Assembly: GCF_011813015.1 (NCBI RefSeq)
Contig: NZ_QHLQ01000004.1
Coordinates: 124,001 to 188,000 of the forward strand
Origin: Parasedimentitalea denitrificans
GTDB taxonomy: Bacteria; Pseudomonadota; Alphaproteobacteria; Rhodobacterales; Rhodobacteraceae
DNA length: 64,000 nt
Direction of reading: 5' to 3'
Below the pieces are notes generated by a model that saw only the letters and a program-made list of their open reading frames with translations, was not told the origin of the DNA and searched no databases. Shown here in pieces: positions 45,056 to 55,185 of the stretch (position 1 is the first letter of the stretch; the number at the start of each line of letters is the position of its first letter). A program made the translations under genes and the position numbers.

Positions 45056-48000
45056 TCAAGGTATCAGACGTCGCAATAACGCTTCGGACACAAGATCGTG
45101 TGGTAGAGGCATCAGGGTCGCGGTACGAGTCCAGATAATTGCGGTTTCAACCTGACGGTCGGGATAGATCTGCGCCAAAGCATGGGCGTAAGCACCCATT
45201 TGACGCAAAACACCCTCGGGGCACTGTGCTGGCAGTTCGGGAACTGTGGCATTGGATTTGAAATCTACAGCAATCACCGTGTCAGGTGTCACAATCAGCC
45301 GGTCGATAACCCCGTGTAGACGCTCGCCGTTTAGCTCGGCAGTTACCGCGACTTCGGCCAAGGTATCCGATGCAAAGATCGTCGTCATTGCAGGGTTTTC
45401 AATGACAGCAGTTGCTTCTGCCATCAGTTCATCCATATCTTCGGCGTCTTGCAAAAGGTTTCGGGCGATTTTTGTTTGGTTTTCTTTGGGCACTGCCGGC
45501 AGGTGTTCCAGCAACAAGTGTAGTCGCGATCCTCGGGCCTTGGCCTGCTCTTCATCCAGCCCTTGATCGCCGGGCAGGGCCTTGGCCCCACCTAAATCAG
45601 ATGGGCTAAGTGTAGCAGGTGGAGCCTGATAGGAGGCTGCGGGTTCCAAGAAAACTTGTGGCAGCGCAATCTCGTCTCGCTTGGTTTCCTCCTGGGGTTT
45701 GAACTCTAGGCCATCCCAATCTCCGTGTTCCAGCCGCAGTCCTTCACCACCTGCTGTGTCCAGTGTCACCGCTCCGGCGTCTCCCAAAGAGGTTTGAACC
45801 ATCTGATACCAACTGTCGCCGTCCTTTGAGAGATCGCCGGCAGCAGCAACTATCAACCACTTTTCAGCCCGTGTTAGAGCCACATACAGTAGGCGTAATC
45901 GTTCATTTTGCTGCTTTTCTTGTGCAGCCTCTTTGGACTCGAGCATTGCCGCAGGCATTTGGGCAGTGGGTACTTTCCAAATTGGCGTGTCACTTGCCAA
46001 CATGATCTCGTTATCCCGTGGAGCCTGTCGTTTGGCTGTGTCGGGTAGGATCACAATCGGTGACTCCAGACCCTTAGAGCCATGTACAGACATCACCCGT
46101 ATCATTTTGCCTGCTGCGCCCATCTGGCGCTTGATTTCCAAATCGTCGGTTTGCATCCAAACCAGAAATCCCGTCAGGCTGGGAATGTCAGTGCGCTCAT
46201 AGGCCAAAGCCTGCGAAAGTAGCGCGTTGATTCCATCCTCGGCCTCAGTGCCAAGCCTTCCCAGCAGGTTCTGGCGGCCCTTGTGGCGGGTCAAAATGCG
46301 TTCGATCAGGTCAAACGGGCGCAAAAAGTCTGTTTGATTGCGAAGGTCGTCAATGATTTCCATTGTTTCAGGGAAATCGGCCACACGATCACGCAAAGCT
46401 GTCCACAAGTACTTGGACGTTCGGCGATGCGATAGGTCAAACAGCATTTGTTCTGACCAGCCGAAAATGGGCGACTTCAACGCACAGGCCAGAGAAAGTG
46501 AATCTTCGGGTGTTGCCAGAAAATTCAACAGTGCCGCCAAATCTTTGACCGCCAGTTCTGCTCCGACTTTTAGCCTGTCAGCGCCGGCAATGGGCAATTC
46601 GGCCGCCTTGCAGGCGCGGATGATTTCGGAAAACAGGTCTGAACGCCGCTGGACCAAGATCAGAAAATCGCCGGCGTGAACGGGACGACGTACAAATGTG
46701 CCACGTGTGGTGCCGTCTTCGGGGATGGTCGTGTTGTCGTGGATCATCTGTTTAATTGACTGGGCAATGCGCTCTGCCAGAATGACATTGTGATGTCGGG
46801 CACCGGGGCGGTCTACAGGGTCTGTCCAGGCCCGTTCATCCTTGTCATCGACCTTTTCCACGATCGGCCAAAGGTCAACGCGGCCCGGAAGATCGGATTT
46901 AAATGCACGGTGCAGGGATTCCTTGTGAAATCCGGCGCGGGGCATGTCCTGAAACACCAGATCAACCAATCCCAGAATTGCTGCTGAAGAGCGGAAGGAG
47001 AAATCGAGTGACGAGTCTTGCAGTTCCGTTCCCGTGTCGCGCAACCGGTTGCCGAATTCGGCTCGCATGCGGTCGAAAGCATCGGGATCGGCGCCCTGAA
47101 ACGAATAAATCGACTGCTTTTTATCGCCGACCACGAAAATTGTACGTTCGACACCGGATCGTGCGCCCTCACCAGAGGTGAACTCTTGCGCCAGCTTTTC
47201 AATTACGTCCCATTGAACCGGGCTAGTGTCCTGCGCCTCATCTACCAGAATGTGGTCAATTCCACCGTCCAAACGGTACAAAACCCAGGCAGCGACGGCG
47301 GGGTCGTTTAGTAATTGTCGGGCTTTCAAGATCAGATCGTCAAAATCAAGCCACCCCCGCAGCTGTTTTCGACGGCTGTATTCGGGGACAAACGCGGCAG
47401 CAAATTGGTGCAAATCGTACGATTTTCGCGCCGCGAAGAGCCCAAGCCGTTTGGCTCGCGAATCCTCGATCCGCAACATGAACGGTTCTAGCCGGTCCAT
47501 TAGAGAGACATTGGATTCGCGTAGTTTTTTGGTGGGAAAGGACCCAACTTTAGCGCTGAACGGCTCTTTGGCGCCAGAACCGGTCAGAAAAACGCTTTCA
47601 AGAAGTGGAAGATCCGACATGGTCGGGTGAGTGATCCCTGCCAGTTTTTGGGCGGCTTTTTTGTCATTGGTCCCGCCTGTGGCCAACATGTTGCGGGTCT
47701 GTTCTAACAACTCTTCTTCGCCACCAAGGAAAACCAAACCTTTCAGGGCAGACTCGTCAAATCCGTCAGGCAGATCGAACAATTTCAATAAATCAGGCCA
47801 GTCGGTCAACGTTTCGAACCCGGCCCGACGATGGCAAATCGCGGTGGTCAGTGCGTCAAAGTCACTGTCAGTTACGTGATCGGCTAGTGCTTCGATTAAA
47901 TGTGCTTGATCTCCTTTGGCAAAATCCTCAGTGATTTCCGCCCGTAATAGTGTCGCAGCGCGGTCTTCCATCTCGGAAAACAGCGGGCTGACGCCGGCCT

Positions 48001-48412
48001 CTAGTGGGAAGCGACGTAGCAGGGACGAACAGAATGAATGGATGGTTTGGATTTTCAACCCACCCGGCGTCTCTAACGCGCGGGCGAATAGAGTTCGTGC
48101 CTGCGACAACCCCTCGGGTGAGATGGCATCGCCGGCCCCAAGCTCTGTCAGCGCATCAATCAGTTGGGCATCCTGCAACATTGCCCATTCGCCCAAGCGT
48201 TTGAACAAACGGTTCTGCATCTCGCTGGCGGCGGCCTTGGTATAGGTTAAGCACAGGATATGTTGTGGCTGAACACCGCGCAGCAATAACCGAGCCACCC
48301 GGTCTGTCAGCACCTTGGTTTTGCCTGATCCTGCATTTGCGGCCAGCCAGGTGGAAGCATCCGGGCGGGCAGCGCGGTACTGTGCTTCGGATGCGGCGTC
48401 GCGCTTGTTCAT
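45056..48412 (-). CDS. addA: AddA, helicase-nuclease subunit of double-strand break repair
   Basis: A 1118-residue UvrD-like helicase-nuclease. Motif I is [11 protein letters not shown] near residue 26, motif [11 protein letters not shown], the [15 protein letters not shown] segment, and later [16 protein letters not shown] and [11 protein letters not shown]. The C-terminal nuclease has VIDRLIVTP and VDFKSN for metal binding. With AddB it resects double-strand ends for RecA, replacing RecBCD in this lineage. The start overlaps the addB stop (ATGA). Confidence 0.95.
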   Translation of the reverse strand: MNKRDAASEAQYRAARPDASTWLAANAGSGKTKVLTDRVARLLLRGVQPQHILCLTYTKAAASEMQNRLFKRLGEWAMLQDAQLIDALTELGAGDAISPEGLSQARTLFARALETPGGLKIQTIHSFCSSLLRRFPLEAGVSPLFSEMEDRAATLLRAEITEDFAKGDQAHLIEALADHVTDSDFDALTTAICHRRAGFETLTDWPDLLKLFDLPDGFDESALKGLVFLGGEEELLEQTRNMLATGGTNDKKAAQKLAGITHPTMSDLPLLESVFLTGSGAKEPFSAKVGSFPTKKLRESNVSLMDRLEPFMLRIEDSRAKRLGLFAARKSYDLHQFAAAFVPEYSRRKQLRGWLDFDDLILKARQLLNDPAVAAWVLYRLDGGIDHILVDEAQDTSPVQWDVIEKLAQEFTSGEGARSGVERTIFVVGDKKQSIYSFQGADPDAFDRMRAEFGNRLRDTGTELQDSSLDFSFRSSAAILGLVDLVFQDMPRAGFHKESLHRAFKSDLPGRVDLWPIVEKVDDKDERAWTDPVDRPGARHHNVILAERIAQSIKQMIHDNTTIPEDGTTRGTFVRRPVHAGDFLILVQRRSDLFSEIIRACKAAELPIAGADRLKVGAELAVKDLAALLNFLATPEDSLSLACALKSPIFGWSEQMLFDLSHRRTSKYLWTALRDRVADFPETMEIIDDLRNQTDFLRPFDLIERILTRHKGRQNLLGRLGTEAEDGINALLSQALAYERTDIPSLTGFLVWMQTDDLEIKRQMGAAGKMIRVMSVHGSKGLESPIVILPDTAKRQAPRDNEIMLASDTPIWKVPTAQMPAAMLESKEAAQEKQQNERLRLLYVALTRAEKWLIVAAAGDLSKDGDSWYQMVQTSLGDAGAVTLDTAGGEGLRLEHGDWDGLEFKPQEETKRDEIALPQVFLEPAASYQAPPATLSPSDLGGAKALPGDQGLDEEQAKARGSRLHLLLEHLPAVPKENQTKIARNLLQDAEDMDELMAEATAVIENPAMTTIFASDTLAEVAVTAELNGERLHGVIDRLIVTPDTVIAVDFKSNATVPELPAQCPEGVLRQMGAYAHALAQIYPDRQVETAIIWTRTATLMPLPHDLVSEALLRRLIP

Positions 48413-51339
48413 TTCAGGTCCTCAGGTTCCGGGGTTGCGCTTCGGTCCCATTCACCAAATCGTGCTAGGTGATCATAATCGCCCACGTCGGTATCTAGAT
48501 GCAGCATTCGACGGCTCGAAAACCCTTGGTTAGGCTCGAAATAGGCCCCAATTAACTCGCGCAGTTCTTCCCAGACTTTGGCTGGTGGATCTTTGTCGAT
48601 CGGCGCGCGAACTTCCTTCATTGCGGTGCCCAATCCGATGAACAAGGCGCGGGAGACTTCTCTTGGGCCGATATCTGCGAACGCCCCTTCCTCTGCCATT
48701 GCAGCTTCGATCAGCAATTGTTTTTCAAACTTCAATTGTTGGGTTTCAGACGGAGGCGCACCGGTTTTGTAGTCGTAAAGGTGCAAGAAACCGCGATCAT
48801 CTTCGTCAATGCGGTCTGCACGGCAGGCAATGGTGAAATCAAGCGGATCCAGTCGGGCCTCTCCCTTGGCTTCAAATGCGATGGGTCGAGTGGTTAAGCG
48901 GCGGGTTTGCTCAGATTGAATGAAATCCCCTGCAATTCGGCTTACTCGTGACAGCCAAAGACATCGAGCCACAGGCCAAGGCACATGTTCGTCCAGTAAC
49001 TCACGGGATTTTTGCATCAGGTTTTCGCGCGTCAACAGGCTGGGGTCATCCAGTGTTTCCTTGATGAAATGCTCGAACACCTCATGCACCACAATCCCTC
49101 GCAGCAGTGCGTCAGGGACACGAACCAGCGGGTTAAGCACCCTTAGTCGCAACACATGTTTGGCGTAGATCGCATAAGGGTCGCGGATCAAACGGGGAAT
49201 TTCAGTAATGGTCAACCGTCGTGGGCGGGCAGATACCGGCGGTCGGGGTGATGGGCGCAGGGCAAGAGGGGAATGTTCTGGTTTCTCAAGTGCAACAGCC
49301 CAGTCGAGCCATTTTTGTCCTCTTTCGCGCATGTCCTTCAATGCATCTGGCCCGTTTTGTTCGGGCAATCCATCCAGAAGGTTGCAAAGCCGGTTCAACC
49401 AACGCGACGCCACGGTATCGGAATCATCAGATCGTACCGCACGGCTTACCCAAACTTCGGGTGCGGCGATGGCTTGTTGGAAATCATGTGCAGACAACCC
49501 AATCCGACGTTCGGGTAGCAACAATCCTGCTTGGTTACGTAATTGACGGTTTAACCAAGGGTCAGGTGATGCGGCCTCGGGCCAACTGCCCTCGTTCAGC
49601 CCACCCAAAATCACAAGGTCCGCCCCCTGTACGCGGGCTTCGAGCGTGCCCCAGATCATAATCTTTCCGTGTGGGGCGTCGCGATCGCGGACCTCGCCTT
49701 GCGACAGTAAAGCGCCTAGCAGGTCTGTAAAATCGCGGCCGGACATGTCACCGCCGTGATGGGCCTCGGCCTCTAGTTCTTGTATGACTTTCAGCGCCTC
49801 GCGGCCGGCTTTTTTATCCCAAAGATTGCCAGCACCATCTGTTTGGCTGCCGGCGGCAATACTCTCAGCAAGTGTGCGTAGCCGGAAAACCCATTCGGTT
49901 AGCGGCAGGTCAGTAGAAACCACCTGATCAGCAAAATGATTTGTTAGCCAAGTGGTCCAGCCGTCAAGCAGGTCACGGTTGGCGCCGAACTGGTCAAAGC
50001 ACGCACCATCAGGAAATGGTGGACCAGAATTGCGCAACTGCAATTCCAACTCGCGGGCATGGCGTAAATGATCACCGCGAGCCTCTGCATCGTGGGTCAG
50101 AGGATGCTTTAGGAGTGTCAAAAGGTTGTCACCAGCCAGTTCTTTGCAGAATAACTCTGCCACGTGTCGCAAAAACCGACCCGGAGGAGACAGGTGTAGT
50201 GGTTGGCCGGCACTGTCGTCTGGTAGTATGTCCCACCGGTCAAGCGCTGCCGAAACCTGTCGACTGAGCATTCGATCCGGTGTGATCAACGCTGCCGTTT
50301 GCCCATCCTCAGCCGCCTGACGTAGGCGCAGGGCAATGGCCAATGCTTCTCCCCGAGGGTTCGAGGCCTCTATTAGGGTCACATTTTCAGTGGCTTTGGC
50401 CAACTCACTTAACTTGGGGCCTTCAGTCATCCATGCATCTGTAACTGGGGCAGGGCGCAGGGACAGGGAAACAAGTTTATTACGGGTAGGTGCGGGTGGT
50501 TGGTTGTCACTCCAGGGTTTTATGTCGGCGGGAGCCATATCCAAGCCGGTCATAAGTTTGTGGAAACGGAATTGGGGGTGGTCTTCCGAGATTAGTGGAT
50601 CATCAAGACCGGCCCAAACACCTGATGGAAGATCAAAATCGAAGCCAGGTAGGACCACGGCCCCTTGCGGTAGTCGTGCGATGGATTGCATTAGCAACAG
50701 TGTTGTCCCGCGTGAGCCGGTTGAGCCGGCCAAAATTACGGGATGTTGCGGCGGATTTTCTTGCCATCTTTCAATCAAGTCCAATACGACCTGGCGCTGT
50801 CTGGCCTGAACGTCCATTGCATCGGTATGTGTATTGGTGAACTCGTCTGCAATGCCGATAAACTTTTGTGCCCGCGCCCAGTGATCAGACATATCAGAAA
50901 CATCCAGATCACGAATGGTATCTGTGGTGACACCTTCACCCTGCATTTCGTCAAACAGGGCAGCCAGACTGTCTGACAGATCGTAAAGGGATGATCTCGC
51001 TGCCAAACTAGGGTCTGCGTCCAACAGTTTTGCCACCAGTTGTGACAGTTCCAGCCGACGTCGCAAGACAGGTAGCGCCGCGGGCAACCCGTGCAGAGTA
51101 GCGCGTTTTGATAGGTCGCTTAAAAGAGAGATTTGTGGGAGCAGCAGGCTTGGGCCGGCGTCGAACAGCCCACGGATGCGACGCTCCATACGCTGGGTGT
51201 TGACGATCAGTTCAACCTTTGCCAGCGCTTCGGGTGGTTGCCCGTTGAAACGTTGAGTTAATCCCTCGACTAGGGCCTGAGGGAAATCGGTTCCGCAGGG
51301 CAAGGCAAATATGCGGGGCGCGCCTGTAGGCTCAAACAT
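48409..51339 (-). CDS. addB: AddB, nuclease subunit of double-strand break repair
   Basis: A 976-residue protein of the alphaproteobacterial AddB type. The N-terminal half is helicase-like but has no clear Walker A (ILAGSTGSRGTT sits where one is expected). The C-terminal nuclease (about 710-960) has HEVFEHFI, and the catalytic ADRIDE and LYDYKTG. The four-cysteine iron-sulphur pattern of Bacillus AddB is not seen around the nuclease motif. It overlaps murU by eight bases upstream and addA by four downstream. Confidence 0.92.
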   Translation of the reverse strand: MFEPTGAPRIFALPCGTDFPQALVEGLTQRFNGQPPEALAKVELIVNTQRMERRIRGLFDAGPSLLLPQISLLSDLSKRATLHGLPAALPVLRRRLELSQLVAKLLDADPSLAARSSLYDLSDSLAALFDEMQGEGVTTDTIRDLDVSDMSDHWARAQKFIGIADEFTNTHTDAMDVQARQRQVVLDLIERWQENPPQHPVILAGSTGSRGTTLLLMQSIARLPQGAVVLPGFDFDLPSGVWAGLDDPLISEDHPQFRFHKLMTGLDMAPADIKPWSDNQPPAPTRNKLVSLSLRPAPVTDAWMTEGPKLSELAKATENVTLIEASNPRGEALAIALRLRQAAEDGQTAALITPDRMLSRQVSAALDRWDILPDDSAGQPLHLSPPGRFLRHVAELFCKELAGDNLLTLLKHPLTHDAEARGDHLRHARELELQLRNSGPPFPDGACFDQFGANRDLLDGWTTWLTNHFADQVVSTDLPLTEWVFRLRTLAESIAAGSQTDGAGNLWDKKAGREALKVIQELEAEAHHGGDMSGRDFTDLLGALLSQGEVRDRDAPHGKIMIWGTLEARVQGADLVILGGLNEGSWPEAASPDPWLNRQLRNQAGLLLPERRIGLSAHDFQQAIAAPEVWVSRAVRSDDSDTVASRWLNRLCNLLDGLPEQNGPDALKDMRERGQKWLDWAVALEKPEHSPLALRPSPRPPVSARPRRLTITEIPRLIRDPYAIYAKHVLRLRVLNPLVRVPDALLRGIVVHEVFEHFIKETLDDPSLLTRENLMQKSRELLDEHVPWPVARCLWLSRVSRIAGDFIQSEQTRRLTTRPIAFEAKGEARLDPLDFTIACRADRIDEDDRGFLHLYDYKTGAPPSETQQLKFEKQLLIEAAMAEEGAFADIGPREVSRALFIGLGTAMKEVRAPIDKDPPAKVWEELRELIGAYFEPNQGFSSRRMLHLDTDVGDYDHLARFGEWDRSATPEPEDLK

Positions 51340-52024
51340 TTTTTGTTTTCAACAGATTTTCCGCCACTTCAATGCCTTCAGGATAGCCGACATCGCACCA
51401 GTAGCCCGGATATTGAAGGGCAAACAGGCGGTTTTCATCGTGCATTTGATTCCACAGCTCGTTCAACGAAAAGGAAGTTTCCTTGATCTTGTGCAACTCG
51501 TCCGTTTTCACAATTTGCACACCGCCGTAGACTAGATCGCCACCGCGACTAATGCGGCCGGCAGTGTCAGCTGTGAAATCGCCAGCGCCTTTGCGCCCCA
51601 TTGCACGCGGCATCGGGACACAAACCAGCAAAGCATCCATGTTATCTGGATCCCAAGCATCGCGTGCCAGTTCCAACGGGTTCGGCCCGGACCAGATCAC
51701 ATCAGTATTCATGGTGAAAACCGGACCATCGCCCAATAGTGGAACGGCATGACGCAAGCCGCCACCCGTATCCAGAATGCCCGGAGCTTCATGGCTGAGG
51801 ATCACACCTTGTGGTCCAAGGTGCGCCTCTAGTTGCTCAGGCTTATAAAATAAGTTGGCCACAATGCGATCGGGCGAAATCTCGCGGGCAAGGTCTAGCG
51901 CGTAATCAATTAGTGGTCGGCCCGCTACCTTGATCAGAGGCTTGGGTCGGTCGCGCGTTAGCGTTTTCATGCGGGTGCCAAAACCAGCGGCAAACAGCAT
52001 CACGGATGTGGGTTGGGAATCCAT
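51332..52024 (-). CDS. murU: Sugar-1-phosphate nucleotidyltransferase, MurU-like
   Basis: A 230-residue protein with the nucleotidyltransferase signature FAAGFGTRMKTLTRDRPKPLIKVAGRPLIDYAL. With the AmgK-like kinase upstream it fits the MurU step: turning MurNAc-1-phosphate into UDP-MurNAc, as in the cell-wall recycling path first shown in Pseudomonas. I took the ATG at 52024 that overlaps the amgK TGA (TGATG) instead of the GTG one codon earlier. Other hexose-1-phosphate substrates are possible, but the partner makes MurU the best guess. Confidence 0.82.
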   Translation of the reverse strand: MDSQPTSVMLFAAGFGTRMKTLTRDRPKPLIKVAGRPLIDYALDLAREISPDRIVANLFYKPEQLEAHLGPQGVILSHEAPGILDTGGGLRHAVPLLGDGPVFTMNTDVIWSGPNPLELARDAWDPDNMDALLVCVPMPRAMGRKGAGDFTADTAGRISRGGDLVYGGVQIVKTDELHKIKETSFSLNELWNQMHDENRLFALQYPGYWCDVGYPEGIEVAENLLKTKNV

Positions 52025-53025
52025 CACGGTCTCAGCTTGTCTAGGTTTTCAGGTGTTGGCGGTGGCATGTTGTTACGGATGATGTCGGCTACTGGGGCTA
52101 ACGCTAGGTGATCCAAACCGCGGTTCACATGCGCCCAGACACGGGGAATTAGATCAATGTATTGTGGTTTTCCATAGTCTAAGGACAGTCGGGCAAACAC
52201 ACCCAAGATCCGCAAATTCCGTTGCACGCCGAGGACAGCATAGGCGGTGCGAAATTCTGTATCGTCAACATCAGTTTTAGCGATGTAGTGATCGATCATT
52301 TTTAGCTCGATGTCGGCAGGAACATCCCGGCGGGCGTCCTGAAGGAGTGACACCAGGTCGTAGGCGCGGTGACCCGCGAAAGCGGCCTGATAATCGAGCA
52401 GACCAACACGGGCGACACCTTTGCGTTTCGGCAACCAAAGCAAGTTCTCGGCATGATAATCCCGCTGCGCTAGAACGTGATCACCTTTAACGGTGCGATG
52501 TAAAATGTCTTGAAATTGGTCCACAAACTGGGTTGCCAAAGTGGTGTCTTGGGTTTCGACTATACCGCCATAGTAATGGGTGAATGCGATTTCATCCATC
52601 TCCGCCATCACGCTTGGGCTCATGGTCTCCAGCTCTGGCATTGTTGCAGAGTGAAGATCTACCAATACCTCTGTGGCTGCCTCATATAGAGGGGCCTCTA
52701 GATTGGGTTCGCGCGTTAGAACACGGGCATAAAGATCGTCGCCGAGATCTTCGATCAACAAGAATCCATGTTCGATGTCTTCGGCCAAGATTTCCGGAGC
52801 ACTAAACCCCAAGTCACGCAGATGATTTGTAATGCGAACAAAAGTAGCGACGTCCTCACCCTTATCCGGTGGTGCGTCCATAAGGACTGCAGGCAGCTTC
52901 GAACCCGCAGCAAAAACCCGTTCGTATCGACGATTAGATGCATCGCCGGCCAGATCAACCCGCGTGCAATTGGCCCAATTGGTAGTCTGTAGAAAGGCGT
53001 CTGCCAGATCGTTTCGCTCAGTCAT
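52024..53025 (-). CDS. amgK: Aminoglycoside phosphotransferase-fold sugar kinase, AmgK-like
   Basis: A 333-residue kinase-like protein. The opening DLAGDASNRRYERVF, the LLIEDLGDDLY hinge, the Brenner motif LAQRDYHAENLLW and the metal-binding LLDYQAAFAGHRAYDL are all present. It resembles AmgK, an anomeric MurNAc/GlcNAc kinase acting before MurU. The tsaE stop overlaps this start by eight bases, and it overlaps murU in turn. Function as a cell-wall recycling kinase is inferred from the murU neighbour. Confidence 0.84.
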   Translation of the reverse strand: MTERNDLADAFLQTTNWANCTRVDLAGDASNRRYERVFAAGSKLPAVLMDAPPDKGEDVATFVRITNHLRDLGFSAPEILAEDIEHGFLLIEDLGDDLYARVLTREPNLEAPLYEAATEVLVDLHSATMPELETMSPSVMAEMDEIAFTHYYGGIVETQDTTLATQFVDQFQDILHRTVKGDHVLAQRDYHAENLLWLPKRKGVARVGLLDYQAAFAGHRAYDLVSLLQDARRDVPADIELKMIDHYIAKTDVDDTEFRTAYAVLGVQRNLRILGVFARLSLDYGKPQYIDLIPRVWAHVNRGLDHLALAPVADIIRNNMPPPTPENLDKLRP

Positions 53026-53497
53026 TGGCTATCCGGTCCATCAGGTTCTGCCATTTTTTGTCACTCCAAGTGAAAGTCAGGTGACGGGTGTCTGCGTTTT
53101 CTAGATCCAGAGAAAGACTTAGACGCAACGCATGTGGTGGAGTTAGTTCGGCCAATCGGTCCGGCCATTCGATCAGGCAGATTGCGGAGTCGAAGGCATC
53201 AACTAGGCCCAGTTCCTCGATCTCATCCAGAGACGACAACCGGTACAAATCTGCATGCCACAGCTCTCCAGTAGGGACATCGTAGGTTTGCACCAGGGTG
53301 AACGTGGGTGATGGAACGTCCTCGACAATGGGCAATAGAGACTGAATCAAGTGCCGTGAGAAATGCGTTTTGCCGGCGCCAATTGGGCCTTCTAACAAAA
53401 GGCAATCGCCGGGGCCCAAGGCCGCGGCGATGCGTGTTGCCAGATCGGCTGTTTCCTCTGGGCTGGAAAGTGTGCGGGTCGAGTAGCTAGATGTCAT
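53018..53497 (-). CDS. tsaE: TsaE, tRNA threonylcarbamoyladenosine biosynthesis ATPase
   Basis: A 159-residue protein with the P-loop LLEGPIGAGKTHFSR near residue 38, PSPTFTLVQ and HADLYRL, and LIEWPDRL near the end. TsaE supports the TsaB/TsaD complex that makes t6A37 on tRNAs. I take the ATG giving MTSSYSTR; a GTG seven codons earlier is possible. tsaE-amgK-murU is an arrangement I recall from several alphaproteobacteria; the functional link is unclear. Confidence 0.9.
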   Translation of the reverse strand: MTSSYSTRTLSSPEETADLATRIAAALGPGDCLLLEGPIGAGKTHFSRHLIQSLLPIVEDVPSPTFTLVQTYDVPTGELWHADLYRLSSLDEIEELGLVDAFDSAICLIEWPDRLAELTPPHALRLSLSLDLENADTRHLTFTWSDKKWQNLMDRIAND

Positions 53498-53546
53498 TTT
53501 GCTACAATGGCCCCGCACGTTAGGGGCTGCAAGATGGTTCGCAGAC

Positions 53547-55097
53547 TTATCCGTCTTGATGCGTGATCTTAAACCGCTCTTGCTCTTTCGGTGCGATCGT
53601 CGGCGCTGGCGATCGGAATGTCACCATTGTTGCACCATTTTGCACCGGAGAAACTTTGCAAATCAGTGGCTCACCGCTGCGCAGTTGGACGCGGGTCCAC
53701 CACTGGTCGCGGTTTTCTTGGCCGCCGACAAAATCGCGAAGTTCACCCCAAGTTGGTGTTGCGGCGCACATGTCCTGCCAGACACGACATGCATCAACCA
53801 CTGAAACCTTGGCGAAACTGGCCTCTGGGTCCATCTGCCACAAATCGTGGTAGGCCTTGTTCGAGAATGTCATGGTGCCATCGTTGGCGAACACCGCAAT
53901 AGCCTCGTCCATTTGATCCATGATCGACTGGCCCATTTCCAGTTCTGATCGGAACTGACGTGTCAGAGTGATTTCCGCAGTAATATCTTCGAAAAGGAAG
54001 GCAACGGCCCCATCTGGGTGCGGGCGACCACTGACCGAGTAAACGGACCCTGACGGCAATGACCAAGTTTCCTGATACCGGCCCTCTGCTGCAGCTTCGA
54101 GAAGATCAGCCATCTGGTGACGCCAGCTGGTGTAGTTCTTAGGCTCTGGCATCATGCGCTGGTCACGCAGACGGTCAAAGAAGCTGAGAAGATTCGGACG
54201 TGAACTCAGGAAGTTAGCGGGCAGGGCGGTCAGGTCGATCAACACAGGGTTAAACAGAACCAACTGACGGTTGCGGTCGAAAATCGCCAGACCAATAGAC
54301 AGCTGGGCAAAGGTTTTTGCCAGTGTTTGTACAAAGTTGCGCTGGGCGACTTCGGCATCGACAACCGCGTTGATGTCTACTGCGTGACATAGCCAGCCTG
54401 CCTCTGTCTCGGTAGTAGAGATGTTGTACCACAGTTTCTTATTGGTGTCGGGCAGCGGGATAGAAATACGCTCAGCTTTGCCGCTGGACATTGGTTCGGA
54501 CAGATCGGCAAAAAGCGGGTCTGCGAAATCAACGTTACGTCCACGCAATTTTTGGCTGAGATTGTCATAGGCTAGGTTTGACCAAGTGACCTCGTCTTCT
54601 TCAGATTGCAGCCAAACCGGGTAGGGCGCCTGATGAACAGCTGCGCGCAAGGTGGTTAATTCCTGGTCTAGGCTTTTATCTTTGGCTTCGGATGCGCTGC
54701 GGCGCAGTTGAACGCGGGTGATACCGTCTATCCATTCGCAATGCGCCTCTTGAGATTCGGCATTTGCGGTTCCGGACAAAACAAGAGGTCCAACATCCTT
54801 TAGAAACCCTGGCGACTGAGGCAAGCCTGGGTAACTGCGCGACAATTGATCCCGAAGGGAAGACCAGCTGAATCCTTCGGCTTTGTCGCCGATCAACTTG
54901 CGGGCACCAGATGACCAACCGATCAAATTGGCATCGTCAAACAGGAATACCGCATCGGTCCGGCTGTCGCCGGAGAGCAAATCTTGTTCCAGGCTTCGTT
55001 CACCAGAAGCAGGAGAGAGCCACCAAACAGCAACAGCAGCAGTCGCTGCACATAAAGTTGCCAAAACAAGCCATTCGATGGAAACGATGTTTTGCAT
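53547..55097 (-). CDS. PAS-domain protein with N-terminal membrane helix and no kinase output
   Basis: A 516-residue protein: a membrane helix at residues 8-27, then at least three PAS-like units. These are near residues 150-245 (AVHQAPYPVWLQSEEDEVTWSNLAYDNL), 265-380 (LSIGLAIFDRNRQLVLFNPVLIDL) and 395-500 (MDEAIAVFANDGTMTFSNKAYHDLW). It looks like the sensory part of a kinase, but no H-box, HATPase, GGDEF or EAL follows; the C-terminus just ends after the last PAS. It lies between tsaE and regB on the same strand, 88 bases after the regB stop. Function unknown; a scaffold or a redox/ligand sensor acting on a partner is possible. Confidence 0.8.
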   Translation of the reverse strand: MQNIVSIEWLVLATLCAATAAVAVWWLSPASGERSLEQDLLSGDSRTDAVFLFDDANLIGWSSGARKLIGDKAEGFSWSSLRDQLSRSYPGLPQSPGFLKDVGPLVLSGTANAESQEAHCEWIDGITRVQLRRSASEAKDKSLDQELTTLRAAVHQAPYPVWLQSEEDEVTWSNLAYDNLSQKLRGRNVDFADPLFADLSEPMSSGKAERISIPLPDTNKKLWYNISTTETEAGWLCHAVDINAVVDAEVAQRNFVQTLAKTFAQLSIGLAIFDRNRQLVLFNPVLIDLTALPANFLSSRPNLLSFFDRLRDQRMMPEPKNYTSWRHQMADLLEAAAEGRYQETWSLPSGSVYSVSGRPHPDGAVAFLFEDITAEITLTRQFRSELEMGQSIMDQMDEAIAVFANDGTMTFSNKAYHDLWQMDPEASFAKVSVVDACRVWQDMCAATPTWGELRDFVGGQENRDQWWTRVQLRSGEPLICKVSPVQNGATMVTFRSPAPTIAPKEQERFKITHQDG

Positions 55098-55185
55098 GTT
55101 GTCCTGCCTAGTTGATCAGTTGTTAACCCTATCTTGCCTCAAAAATAGTTAATTGATGTTTAACTGGTTGCCTAAAGATGAATAG

